Part shown: one piece after another, positions 1 to 6,354 of the stretch
Numbering within the stretch: the first letter of the stretch is position 1
How the letters are laid out: each line of letters opens with the position of its first letter
Assembly (NCBI GenBank): GCA_030427765.1
Contig: JAUICS010000007.1
Coordinates: 1 to 14,464 of the forward strand
Direction of reading: 5' to 3'
DNA: 14,464 bases
Origin: Alphaproteobacteria bacterium
GTDB lineage: Bacteria > Pseudomonadota > Alphaproteobacteria > Micavibrionales > Micavibrionaceae
Made by a program: the position numbers and the translations under genes
The notes under the pieces: generated by a model
Told to the model about the DNA's origin: nothing
What the model saw: the letters and a program-made list of their open reading frames with translations, nothing else
Databases searched by the model: none

Positions 1-24
1 TATGTCTTTGTAATGACCCTGCAA

Positions 25-789
25 TTAAAGCTGTAGCAGTTTTTGTAGTCCGGATGATTGCCACCAACTGTCTGGTGTGGGTGGCTGTGCAGAATTATGA
101 AGAGGTTTTTGTAAGACCAGAATTCGTCCAGTGGCCGTGCCAAAATCAATCGTACATGACCCGGGAATCGCCGATTTTGGTTCTGCTCCGCCCGGCATTG
201 AACCCTTAGGGTCATATGTCCTATCATAGATTATATCCAGTGCATTTGATGAAATTATCTGTTCTATGGCTGATCGTTCAATTCCGAACATATCCGGGTA
301 TTCACCAGATTGGAATGTAGCGTTCGCTCCGTCCGCTGTTTCTAAAAATTCGATAGCCAGAAACCCGCCTGGTTCGACTTTGCTTAGCATGTTTTCAATG
401 AGCTGCGTGCTGTTTCGTATGTACCTTAGTACCCGGTGGCAAATAACAATTTTGTATGTGTTCTGAAGGCTGGGCACATCTAGTGCATTTACATCTTCCA
501 GATCGTTTCCCTGAATTATCCGGCTTTCTGGTCTTTCGTCAAAGAAGCCTTTTATCCATGGGTCGATGTTTGATGGATGGTCGGTTATCGCGTGAACGTT
601 TTGGTGTTCTCTTTCACCGAAACTGAGCATGGCGGCTGCACATCCGCCAGCGCCAACATCCAGAATATAATCGCCGGATGAAATTGCGCCATTTTGCCTT
701 AATGGGTTTAGGTAGTTGACATCATACTCCCCCCAGGAATAGGCACCGCTATAGGCATCTGAAATAAAATGATCTCTGGCATTTAACAT
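25..789 (-). CDS. Class I SAM-dependent methyltransferase-like protein (paralogue 1)
   Basis: The 254-residue product looks like a soluble Rossmann-fold methyltransferase. A motif I-like glycine loop LDVGAGG lies at residues 43-49, an acidic strand end (AITD) near 70, the central strand IVICHRVLRYI at 114-124 and a post-motif PGGFL at 140-144. The substrate cannot be inferred. It is clearly paralogous to the gene at 2795-3451: both share RDHF and GEY near the N-terminus, the ICHR..LRYI segment and the PGG turn, with about 24 of 37 positions identical across the central block by hand alignment. This copy has an extra C-terminal extension of about 25 residues, rich in Pro, Ser and Trp, plus a Gly/Pro-containing insertion near 196-220. 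It follows the GST-like gene on the same strand after 36 bases. No Shine-Dalgarno sequence precedes the ATG. The family assignment is from motifs; the function is unknown. Confidence 0.78.
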   Translation of the reverse strand: MLNARDHFISDAYSGAYSWGEYDVNYLNPLRQNGAISSGDYILDVGAGGCAAAMLSFGEREHQNVHAITDHPSNIDPWIKGFFDERPESRIIQGNDLEDVNALDVPSLQNTYKIVICHRVLRYIRNSTQLIENMLSKVEPGGFLAIEFLETADGANATFQSGEYPDMFGIERSAIEQIISSNALDIIYDRTYDPKGSMPGGAEPKSAIPGSCTIDFGTATGRILVLQKPLHNSAQPPTPDSWWQSSGLQKLLQL

Positions 790-795
790 CGTAAG

Positions 796-825
796 AAAAT
801 AAGCTAAAAATATACATTATGTCAA
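796..825 (-). promoter_or_regulatory. Candidate leaderless-type promoter for methyltransferase 1
   Basis: Read on the minus strand there is a perfect TTGACA (820-825), an 18-base spacer and TATTTT (796-801), followed by six bases and then the ATG at 789. This spacing would start transcription at or next to the start codon. The -35 box directly abuts the stop codon of the upstream GST-like gene. The -10 box matches consensus at only 4 of 6 positions, so this is a candidate only. Confidence 0.35.
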
Positions 826-1473
826 TTAAAATAGCTTTATTGGAGTATTATCAGGATGCCATTGGTCATACTTCGTCATGACTGATTTGAACAGATCACT
901 TTCAAGATGGTTAGTCAGCCATGTATGAAGCGGTTTAAGGGGCAGGGCATAAAACCAATCCCGATCCACATGGGCAAATTGCCGGACGAACGGGAAAATG
1001 GCAATGTCGGCAAGTGATATAGAGCCTTTGATAAGGTATCCGTTTCGTTGAATACGATCGTTAAGGTCTTCAAGAATGCCTAAGCCTTCCTCACGTTTAT
1101 TCGAACAATCTTCATCCGGATAACGGTTCGGGTATTTATACCGATCGAGCGCATGTTTAAATGATCCATCATTCTGTGTGATCAATTCGTTTATTATTTT
1201 GTTATCATCATTAAGCCAGCCATCCGGGTCGTTTTGGCCGACCGCCCATTTCAGGATATCCAGACTTTCATCAATAACGGTCCCATCATGTAAGAAAAGA
1301 ACGGGGACGGTTCCTTTCGGTGATATCTGAAGCATATGTGCGGGTTTGTCGCGCAGAATAATTTCCCTGACCTCCACATCGATTTTGGCATAAAACAACC
1401 CCATTCGTGCCCGCATGGCATAGGGGCAACGCCGGAACGTGTAGAGAATGTGGGGGTGACGAGGATTGTTCAT
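826..1473 (-). CDS. Glutathione S-transferase-like protein, CPYA active-site type
   Basis: The product is 215 residues, a normal length for a cytosolic GST. The N-terminal thioredoxin-fold half (about 8-80) has the active-site segment RRCPYAMRAR with Cys16. It also has the TVPVL segment with the conserved cis-proline (Pro57) and the DES turn (Asp68-Glu69-Ser70) that binds the gamma-glutamyl group of glutathione in this fold. The C-terminal half is helical, with an ISLADIAIFPFVRQF segment like the usual N-capping box of GSTs. A cysteine in the CPxx position resembles omega-, lambda- and glutaredoxin-2-like GSTs, which tend to act in thiol transfer, dehydroascorbate reduction or deglutathionylation rather than conjugation; that is family knowledge. 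It is divergent from the ATP-grasp gene (46 bases apart) and upstream of methyltransferase 1. No ribosome binding site is visible. The physiological substrate is unknown. Confidence 0.87.
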   Translation of the reverse strand: MNNPRHPHILYTFRRCPYAMRARMGLFYAKIDVEVREIILRDKPAHMLQISPKGTVPVLFLHDGTVIDESLDILKWAVGQNDPDGWLNDDNKIINELITQNDGSFKHALDRYKYPNRYPDEDCSNKREEGLGILEDLNDRIQRNGYLIKGSISLADIAIFPFVRQFAHVDRDWFYALPLKPLHTWLTNHLESDLFKSVMTKYDQWHPDNTPIKLF

Positions 1474-1484
1474 ATGTAAAATAA

Positions 1485-1513
1485 TTGATTTTTATGTGTT
1501 TTTCACGTAGATT
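1485..1513 (+). promoter_or_regulatory. Candidate leaderless-type promoter for the ATP-grasp ligase gene
   Basis: TTGATT (1485-1490) and TAGATT (1508-1513) are separated by exactly 17 bases. The -10 box is followed by six bases and then the ATG at 1520. Each hexamer matches the sigma-70 consensus at 4 of 6 positions. With this geometry the mRNA would begin at or very near the start codon, which agrees with the absence of a Shine-Dalgarno sequence. The whole divergent spacer is only 46 bases and must also serve the GST-like gene. Confidence 0.4.
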
Positions 1514-1519
1514 ACAATA

Positions 1520-2788
1520 ATGGTTTCAGGAAATTTTAACACAAGAAAACACAATGGCGTGGATACGCCAAAAGTTAATCTTTTGGTGGTTACCAATAGC
1601 GGTACATTTGATCCCGAAGACAGTATATTTCCAATTATTCGCCATATGGCGGCCGATCCAAATGTTGAAAGTATCGCGATCGTCGATAGCAAGGATAATC
1701 CAGGTTTTTTTGAGGAGCATGACGGTGATCTGTCGGGTATGCAGGTGCGGTATGTCGATGATCAATTTTCGTTTGAAAACTATAGCTCATATGATCTGGA
1801 AGCGGCGAGTGTTGACGATTTTAACACCGGATGGTTTCGTATGGATGCGCCGCATGCCGGTTTTGACTTTGGGCGTCTTTTTAAACGTATTCGCGAACAC
1901 ATCAAAATTCCGTTTTTTAACGACCTTGAAAATTTGATGGTATATGGATCAAAAGGAAAACTTGTTGATCTTCAGGAAAATTTCACTGGTCAGGTGGATG
2001 GCAAAACACATCATTACATTCCGAAAACCGAAGAGGTCAGTTCGGTTGAGGATGTACGGGCATTTCATAGTGATTTAGGCAAGGATGTGATTGTTGTAAA
2101 ATCACTCTACGGGAACGGCGGTAAAGAAGTCCGCTTCGTCCCAAGAGATGCAGGGGCCATGGATGCCATTCGTGCAAAATACAGTGATATTCCTGAAGAA
2201 TTATTTCTTGAAAACGATGACGAGCTTGCGGAGTTTATTGATCATGTTGGTGGTGACGTGGTGTGTCAGGAATTTGTGAATTCCCGTAACGGCAATGATA
2301 AGGTTTATGATGATCGCGTTATTGTGACATATGATCCAGATGCGCGGCGCATGGTGGCCAAAAGCGCAGTCAGACGTGTTGCAGGAAAAAGCGGTGAATT
2401 CCGTAGTAATTTATCACAAGGTGGTGATCGTGAATATGTCGAACTTGATGAACGCCATCATGAGCTAGCCGCGCTTTTGAGTGATGAGCTTTTGGGCGCG
2501 GGGATACTGCTTGCCGGTTTTGATGTGATGTATGATCACGATGATTTGGACGACCAAGGTCGACCAAAGTTAAAAATTGCCGAAATCAATGTTCGTAACG
2601 TTGGCGGTGTTTATGAGGCGGAGCTTGTCACAGGTATCCCGTTTACCCAAATTGTCGCTGATGGACATTTGCGTGTCATGCGGACCACTTTGGCCATGTT
2701 GGAAACGCTCAAGGCGCACTCGGTTTCACCGAAACAGGCACCAGCCTTTTTTAAAGAACATCCCGATTTGTTGCCTGTTCTGGATTAA
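1520..2788 (+). CDS. Glutathione-synthetase-like ATP-grasp ligase
   Basis: This 422-residue protein can be aligned by eye with GshB along its length. An N-terminal strand NLLVVTN (20-26) is followed by FRMDAPHAGFD (106-116), matching the RxDPPFD segment of GshB, and FFNDLENL (132-139), matching the INDP segment. VVKSLYGNGG (192-201) corresponds to the KPLDGMGG nucleotide loop. CQEFVN (249-254) and DDRVIV (264-269) follow, then GEFRSNLSQGG (292-302), matching the GEIRGNLAAGG loop. Probable metal ligands are Asp335, Glu355 and Asn357 in FDVMY and EINVRN. It is about 100 residues longer than E. coli GshB, with a charged insertion near 338-351 and a C-terminal extension. Such enzymes join a carboxylate to an amine using ATP through an acyl phosphate. 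The divergence makes a role other than ordinary glutathione synthesis plausible. It converges on methyltransferase 2 with a 6-base gap. The ATG at 1520 has no ribosome binding site. Confidence 0.85.
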   Translation: MVSGNFNTRKHNGVDTPKVNLLVVTNSGTFDPEDSIFPIIRHMAADPNVESIAIVDSKDNPGFFEEHDGDLSGMQVRYVDDQFSFENYSSYDLEAASVDDFNTGWFRMDAPHAGFDFGRLFKRIREHIKIPFFNDLENLMVYGSKGKLVDLQENFTGQVDGKTHHYIPKTEEVSSVEDVRAFHSDLGKDVIVVKSLYGNGGKEVRFVPRDAGAMDAIRAKYSDIPEELFLENDDELAEFIDHVGGDVVCQEFVNSRNGNDKVYDDRVIVTYDPDARRMVAKSAVRRVAGKSGEFRSNLSQGGDREYVELDERHHELAALLSDELLGAGILLAGFDVMYDHDDLDDQGRPKLKIAEINVRNVGGVYEAELVTGIPFTQIVADGHLRVMRTTLAMLETLKAHSVSPKQAPAFFKEHPDLLPVLD

Positions 2789-2794
2789 AATAGT

Positions 2795-3451
2795 TTAAGG
2801 CGTTTTTTGAAGGATTATAACGGTTGGTGTTGCGCCATCAAGATCATCATCTTTGCCGAGAGAATATGTTTCTGCATCAATGATCTGGAAACCTTTACTT
2901 GCCGCTAGCTGGTCCACAGCAGATCGTGGAAGAGAATACAACGGCGGTTCTTTACCGTCCGGGTCATCATAAACATCGGCATATCCATCGTCGGCGCTAA
3001 AGAAATCAATGCATAGATATCCGCCCGGCTTAACCTTATCCATCATCTGCCCTATTAACTGGGCATTATTGCTGATGTAACGTAAGGTACGATGACAGAT
3101 GACAATGTTGTAATGTCCGTCTAGTTCATCCGGATTGGCGGCAATATTATCTTCTAAATCGCCACTTTCAAAAAATTCGACACCGTTTGCTGTTGGGTTT
3201 GGGTCGTCTGTTGTGGCGTGAAGTTTAAATCCTTTTGTTCCAAATGATTTAGCAAGTGCCTCACCATCTGCTGCGCCGACATCTAATACGCTTCTGTCAT
3301 TATCCGCTGACAGGTGTTTGCCATGTTCACCGCGAAGCAGTTTTTTCTGGTAATAACGGCCATACTCCCCGATAGATGGATCACTGTTGTAGCCTTCTTT
3401 TCGAAAATGGTCTCTTGAGTTTATGTCATCGTCCGCCATGCTGTGTAGCAT
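2795..3451 (-). CDS. Class I SAM-dependent methyltransferase-like protein (paralogue 2)
   Basis: The 218-residue product is paralogous to the gene at 25-789. Motif I is VLDVGAADG (55-63), the central strand is NIVICHRTLRYI (115-126) and the post-motif is KPGGYLCIDF (141-150). It ends shortly after the last strand (VIILQK) and lacks the tail of its paralogue. Methylation of a small molecule or peptide is inferred from the fold only. The longest reading starts at 3451; a second ATG at 3439 (residue 5) puts the shared RDHF motif nearer the position seen in the paralogue and may be the true start. Neither ATG has a ribosome binding site. It lies 24 bases after hisE on the same strand, so it may be read from the ubiA-hisF-hisE transcript although it has no obvious link to histidine synthesis. 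Confidence 0.78.
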   Translation of the reverse strand: MLHSMADDDINSRDHFRKEGYNSDPSIGEYGRYYQKKLLRGEHGKHLSADNDRSVLDVGAADGEALAKSFGTKGFKLHATTDDPNPTANGVEFFESGDLEDNIAANPDELDGHYNIVICHRTLRYISNNAQLIGQMMDKVKPGGYLCIDFFSADDGYADVYDDPDGKEPPLYSLPRSAVDQLAASKGFQIIDAETYSLGKDDDLDGATPTVIILQKTP

Positions 3452-3475
3452 AGCACAGGTAAGTAATTATGTAAA

Positions 3476-3763
3476 TTATTTCTTGTGACGCTCTTTCAGG
3501 ATATTCCAAACTTCCGAAGGGTCTAAATCACGGTCTGACCATAGGACCATAAGGTGGAAAAGTAGGTCGGCAGACTCTTCGGCCAGTTTTTCATTGTCTT
3601 TATTAAGAGCCTCAATAAGTGTTTCAACGGCCTCTTCCCCAACTTTCTGGGCGATTTTGGCGGTACCTTTTTGATACAGTTTCGCCGTATATGACTCCTC
3701 TGGTGATGCATCTTTGCGGTCTTTCACAATGTCATATAGCGTATCAAGTATGTGCTCTGTCAT
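3476..3763 (-). CDS. hisE: Phosphoribosyl-ATP pyrophosphatase HisE
   Basis: HisE catalyses the second step of histidine biosynthesis, hydrolysing phosphoribosyl-ATP to phosphoribosyl-AMP and pyrophosphate in the cytoplasm. The 95-residue product is a single-domain HisE of usual length, not fused to HisI. The family signature spans Tyr30 to Glu47, with KGTAKIAQKVGEEAVE. The acidic metal-binding residues Glu43, Glu44 and Glu47 are followed on the next helix by Glu62, Glu63 and Asp66, the MazG-like arrangement. An AAAGGA ribosome binding site about nine bases before the ATG overlaps the hisF stop codon, so the two genes are probably translationally coupled. hisF followed by hisE is the tail of the usual alphaproteobacterial his cluster. 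Confidence 0.96.
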   Translation of the reverse strand: MTEHILDTLYDIVKDRKDASPEESYTAKLYQKGTAKIAQKVGEEAVETLIEALNKDNEKLAEESADLLFHLMVLWSDRDLDPSEVWNILKERHKK

Positions 3764-3775
3764 GTTGTATATCCT

Positions 3776-4537
3776 TTATTCTCTAACCGGTATGTTGGCT
3801 GCCTTCATGGCATGTTTCACGTCTGATATTTTGTAGGTTCCAAAATGGAACAGAGATGCGGCCAGAACGGCATCGGCGCCGCCATCCTGAACAACATCAA
3901 CAAAATGATCAAGATGCCCCGCGCCGCCGGATGCAATGACGGGGACGTTCACCTTTGCGTTTACTGCTTTATTCAGGGCAATATCAAACCCGTCTTTTGT
4001 GCCGTCCCTGTCCATGGATGTCAGCAGGATTTCGCCCGTACCGTATTTATCCATTCTCTGTGCCCATTCAACCGCATCGATGCCGGTTTCCTTGCGGCCA
4101 CCATGCGTAAAAATTTCCCATTTGTCAGGGCCGGTTTGTTTGGCATCAATCGCCACGACAATACATTGATCGCCGCATGCGTTTGAGGCTTCGCGAACGA
4201 ATTCCGGATTTTTGACGGCTGCGGAATTAATGGCAACCTTATCCGCACCGGCGTTCAGCAGGTTTTTAATATCCTGAATTGTGCGAATACCGCCACCAAC
4301 TGTCAGAGGTATAAAGACGGAATTGGCCGTTTCTTCAACCACATGCAAAATCGTGTCTCGGTTTTCATGGGTGGCGGTAATGTCTAGGAAGCATAATTCA
4401 TCCGCGCCCTGATCATTATAGATTTTTGCCTGTTCCACCGGATCGCCGGCATCAATGATATCGATGAAATTCACGCCTTTTACAACGCGTCCTTTATCAA
4501 CGTCAAGGCAGGGTATAATCCGTGTTGTTAGTACCAT
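3776..4537 (-). CDS. hisF: Imidazole glycerol phosphate synthase cyclase subunit HisF
   Basis: HisF is the (beta-alpha)8-barrel cyclase that, with the glutaminase HisH, converts PRFAR plus ammonia to imidazole glycerol phosphate and AICAR. At 253 residues it has the normal length. The N-terminus [16 protein letters not shown] carries catalytic Asp12, and VVAIDAK carries Asp131; these match the two catalytic aspartates of the family. Phosphate-binding glycine segments are present at TVGGGIR (79-85) and [12 protein letters not shown] (201-212). The ATG at 4537 has an AAGGA ribosome binding site that overlaps the ubiA stop codon, so it sits tightly in an ubiA-hisF-hisE operon. Its partner HisH and the other his genes are not in the window and are not upstream in this operon. 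Confidence 0.97.
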   Translation of the reverse strand: MVLTTRIIPCLDVDKGRVVKGVNFIDIIDAGDPVEQAKIYNDQGADELCFLDITATHENRDTILHVVEETANSVFIPLTVGGGIRTIQDIKNLLNAGADKVAINSAAVKNPEFVREASNACGDQCIVVAIDAKQTGPDKWEIFTHGGRKETGIDAVEWAQRMDKYGTGEILLTSMDRDGTKDGFDIALNKAVNAKVNVPVIASGGAGHLDHFVDVVQDGGADAVLAASLFHFGTYKISDVKHAMKAANIPVRE

Positions 4538-4546
4538 CTACCGTCC

Positions 4547-5455
4547 TTACATAAAATACGCGACAAAGATTGCCACAAAAACAAGAAACCCCGCAAGGTG
4601 ATTTGATTTGAATGTTGTGAGTGAGGATGCCTGATCACCCGGTTTCCAGAATCGTATCTGCCAAAACATCTGTATAGCCGTCGGGATAAGCAGCACTTTG
4701 ACCATCATATTTTGTGTTGTCCAGAAAAGTGCCGTCAGGATAAGACAGAATGCAATGGCATAAAAAACACTTACAAACGGTTTCGGGTTGTCACCGAAAA
4801 CAAGGGCAGTTGATTTGATGCCGACCTTCCGGTCATCTTCAATGTCCTGATATGCATAGACGGTATCATAACCGAGCGTCCAGAATATTGCGGCGGCGTA
4901 GAGGAGCAGGGCAGGCCATCCAACCTCACCAGTAACGGCGGTCCAGCCGATTAACGCACCAAAGCTGAAGGTCACACCTAAAAATAACTGCGGCCAATAC
5001 GTCATCCGTTTCATATATGGATAAAGGATAACAAATGGGACTGAGGCTAGACCGGTTACAATTGTCGTTATATTGAGCTGTAGCAAGATTATCAGGCCGA
5101 TAAGAAGAAGGCCGCCTAAAAATACAAAGGCTTGTTTTTTTGATATCTGGCCGCTGGCGATAGGGCGATTTGCTGTTCGTTCCACATGTTTATCCAGATC
5201 TTTATCCCAAAGATCATTGATTACGCAACCAGCCCCGCGCATGACGATAGACCCTATAAGAAATAGGGTAAGGTAATACACCAAAGTTATGGCGGATGCT
5301 GATGTGATGGCACCGGCTAACATGATTGCCCACGCGCCCGGCCAGAACAAAAGCCAGTATCCAATGGGGCGATCAAGCCGCATTAGATAGGCGTAAGCGC
5401 GCATGTTTTCCGGCAATGATTCAATGAGCCGTGTTTTGACGATATCGGTAAACAT
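4547..5455 (-). CDS. ubiA: 4-hydroxybenzoate polyprenyltransferase UbiA
   Basis: UbiA is an inner-membrane prenyltransferase that attaches the polyprenyl tail to 4-hydroxybenzoate, an early step of ubiquinone synthesis. The 302-residue product has the family entry segment YLMRLDRPIGYWLLFWPGAW (23-42). The first aspartate motif is NDLWDKDLD (80-88: Asp81, Asp84, Asp88), followed by RTANRPIASG. The second is the DIEDD cluster at 204-208 in the YDTVYAYQDIEDD segment, followed by VGIKSTALVFG. About eight or nine hydrophobic segments are visible. The ATG at 5455 is preceded by AGGTAGGTG, a plausible ribosome binding site that begins at the edge of the 5469-5562 repeat. It is the first gene of the minus-strand unit ubiA-hisF-hisE and is divergent from rsmE. 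Confidence 0.96.
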   Translation of the reverse strand: MFTDIVKTRLIESLPENMRAYAYLMRLDRPIGYWLLFWPGAWAIMLAGAITSASAITLVYYLTLFLIGSIVMRGAGCVINDLWDKDLDKHVERTANRPIASGQISKKQAFVFLGGLLLIGLIILLQLNITTIVTGLASVPFVILYPYMKRMTYWPQLFLGVTFSFGALIGWTAVTGEVGWPALLLYAAAIFWTLGYDTVYAYQDIEDDRKVGIKSTALVFGDNPKPFVSVFYAIAFCLILTALFWTTQNMMVKVLLIPTAIQMFWQIRFWKPGDQASSLTTFKSNHLAGFLVFVAIFVAYFM

Positions 5456-5468
5456 AGATTACACCTAC

Positions 5469-5562
5469 CTGTCATCTCGAACGACCTCAATACAAAATCA
5501 GTAAGTGAGAGATATTTCTTCCTGTTTTTATAAAGATCCCTCGACTTCGCTCGGGATGACAG
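5469..5562. repeat. 94-base imperfect inverted repeat of a dispersed (SSRAKSRDL-encoding) type
   Basis: The element begins CTGTCATCTCGAACGA and ends TCGCTCGGGATGACAG. The two ends are inverted copies with mismatches (CTGTCATC, then T or C, CGA, then A or G, CGA). Read on the minus strand its right end encodes SSRAKSRDL, a peptide I recall recurring in spurious short hypothetical proteins annotated over a common intergenic repeat in many bacteria. That recollection needs a search. It fills all but 13 bases on the ubiA side and 14 bases on the rsmE side of the 121-base divergent spacer. It encodes no transposase, so it resembles a MITE-like or structured-RNA repeat. A TATAAA palindrome-like core lies at 5529-5534 but has no convincing -35 partner. 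Confidence 0.75.
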
Positions 5563-5576
5563 TTTAAATAGAAGCC

Positions 5577-6278
5577 ATGAAAGACCATCATAAAACGCCG
5601 CGTATATATGTTGATCACTCATTACAAGATGGCGGAAGTATAGCCTTGTGTAAGGACCATTCTCATTACCTTGTAAATGTAATGCGGAAACGGGAAGATG
5701 ATCATTTGCGCGTATTTAACGGCAAAGATGGTGAGTTTCTGGCGAAGATTATCGAGGCGTCAAAAAAAAATTGCGTCATTAAGATGGTTCAGCAGGTTCG
5801 GGCTCAACCTGAATCCGGTAAAGAGTTTCACTTGCTGTTTGCCCCTATCAAAAAGGCACGTATGGATTGGCTGATTGAAAAGGCGGTGGAACTTGGTGTA
5901 ACACATTTTCACCCTGTCCTGACACAGAATACGGAGGTGCGGACCTTAAACACGGAACGCATACACCGCCAGATTATCGAGGCGGCGGAGCAGTGCGAGC
6001 GCCTAAACATTCCGGTTTTTAACGAACCAGAAGACATGATGAATGTGTTGTCTGAATGGAAAAAGGACATTCCACTTTATGTCTGTATGGAGCATGAGGA
6101 TGTGCAGGAGCTTAGCAAGGTTCTTGATAAAGAGAAGTCTGCGGCGTTCCTGATCGGGCCGGAAGGTGGTTTTACGGAGGAGGAAAAAATCAAGCTAAAG
6201 CGCTATCAATGCGTCTCCCTTGGTCCGAATATTCTACGTGCCGAAACGGCGGCTATTAAATGCCTGTCGTTAATTTAA
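5577..6278 (+). CDS. rsmE: 16S rRNA m3U1498 methyltransferase RsmE
   Basis: RsmE is a SPOUT-class (knotted) methyltransferase that N3-methylates U1498 of 16S rRNA in the assembled 30S subunit. The 233-residue product has an N-terminal PUA-like part (about 8-75, HYLVNVMRKREDDHLRVFNG). The SPOUT domain follows, with KKARMDWLIEKAVELGV (92-108), the EAAEQCER segment (135-142), GPEGGFTEEE (194-203) and the knot-forming SLGPNILRAETAAI (214-227). It is slightly shorter than typical, ending soon after the knot. The ATG lies 14 bases after the dispersed repeat and has no clear ribosome binding site; a weak TTAAAT stands seven bases before it. From memory, rsmE beside ubiA is common in alphaproteobacteria. 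Confidence 0.96.
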   Translation: MKDHHKTPRIYVDHSLQDGGSIALCKDHSHYLVNVMRKREDDHLRVFNGKDGEFLAKIIEASKKNCVIKMVQQVRAQPESGKEFHLLFAPIKKARMDWLIEKAVELGVTHFHPVLTQNTEVRTLNTERIHRQIIEAAEQCERLNIPVFNEPEDMMNVLSEWKKDIPLYVCMEHEDVQELSKVLDKEKSAAFLIGPEGGFTEEEKIKLKRYQCVSLGPNILRAETAAIKCLSLI

Positions 6279-6296
6279 GTTTTGTACTAATTTTAA

Positions 6297-6325
6297 TTTA
6301 CATAATATTTTAACTTTGTTACTAT
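6297..6325 (+). promoter_or_regulatory. Candidate sigma-70 promoter for the orphan gene
   Basis: TTTACA (6297-6302, 5 of 6 matches to consensus) and TACTAT (6320-6325, 4 of 6) are separated by 17 bases. Transcription would start near 6332, giving a 5' leader of about 22 bases with a GAGAG ribosome binding site five bases before the ATG at 6355. The AT-rich spacer has no hairpin-plus-T-run terminator for rsmE. Confidence 0.45.
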
Positions 6326-6354
6326 ACACAGGAAAATAAACGGTAGAGAGTATT

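Noticed and set aside
1474..1519. TACAAT at 1513-1518 as the -10 box of the ATP-grasp gene.
   Set aside because: It ends one base before the ATG, so transcription would start inside the gene; TAGATT at 1508-1513 fits better.
2770..2815. TTAAA-atag-TTTAA followed by GGCGTTTTTT after the ATP-grasp gene, as a possible intrinsic terminator.
   Set aside because: The stem is only five A/T pairs and the T-run is separated from it by GGCG, so it would not be stable.
5383..5622. Minus-strand 79-residue frame across the ubiA start and repeat, encoding SSRAKSRDL.
   Set aside because: It overlaps both ubiA and rsmE ends and is the translation of the dispersed repeat; treated as spurious.
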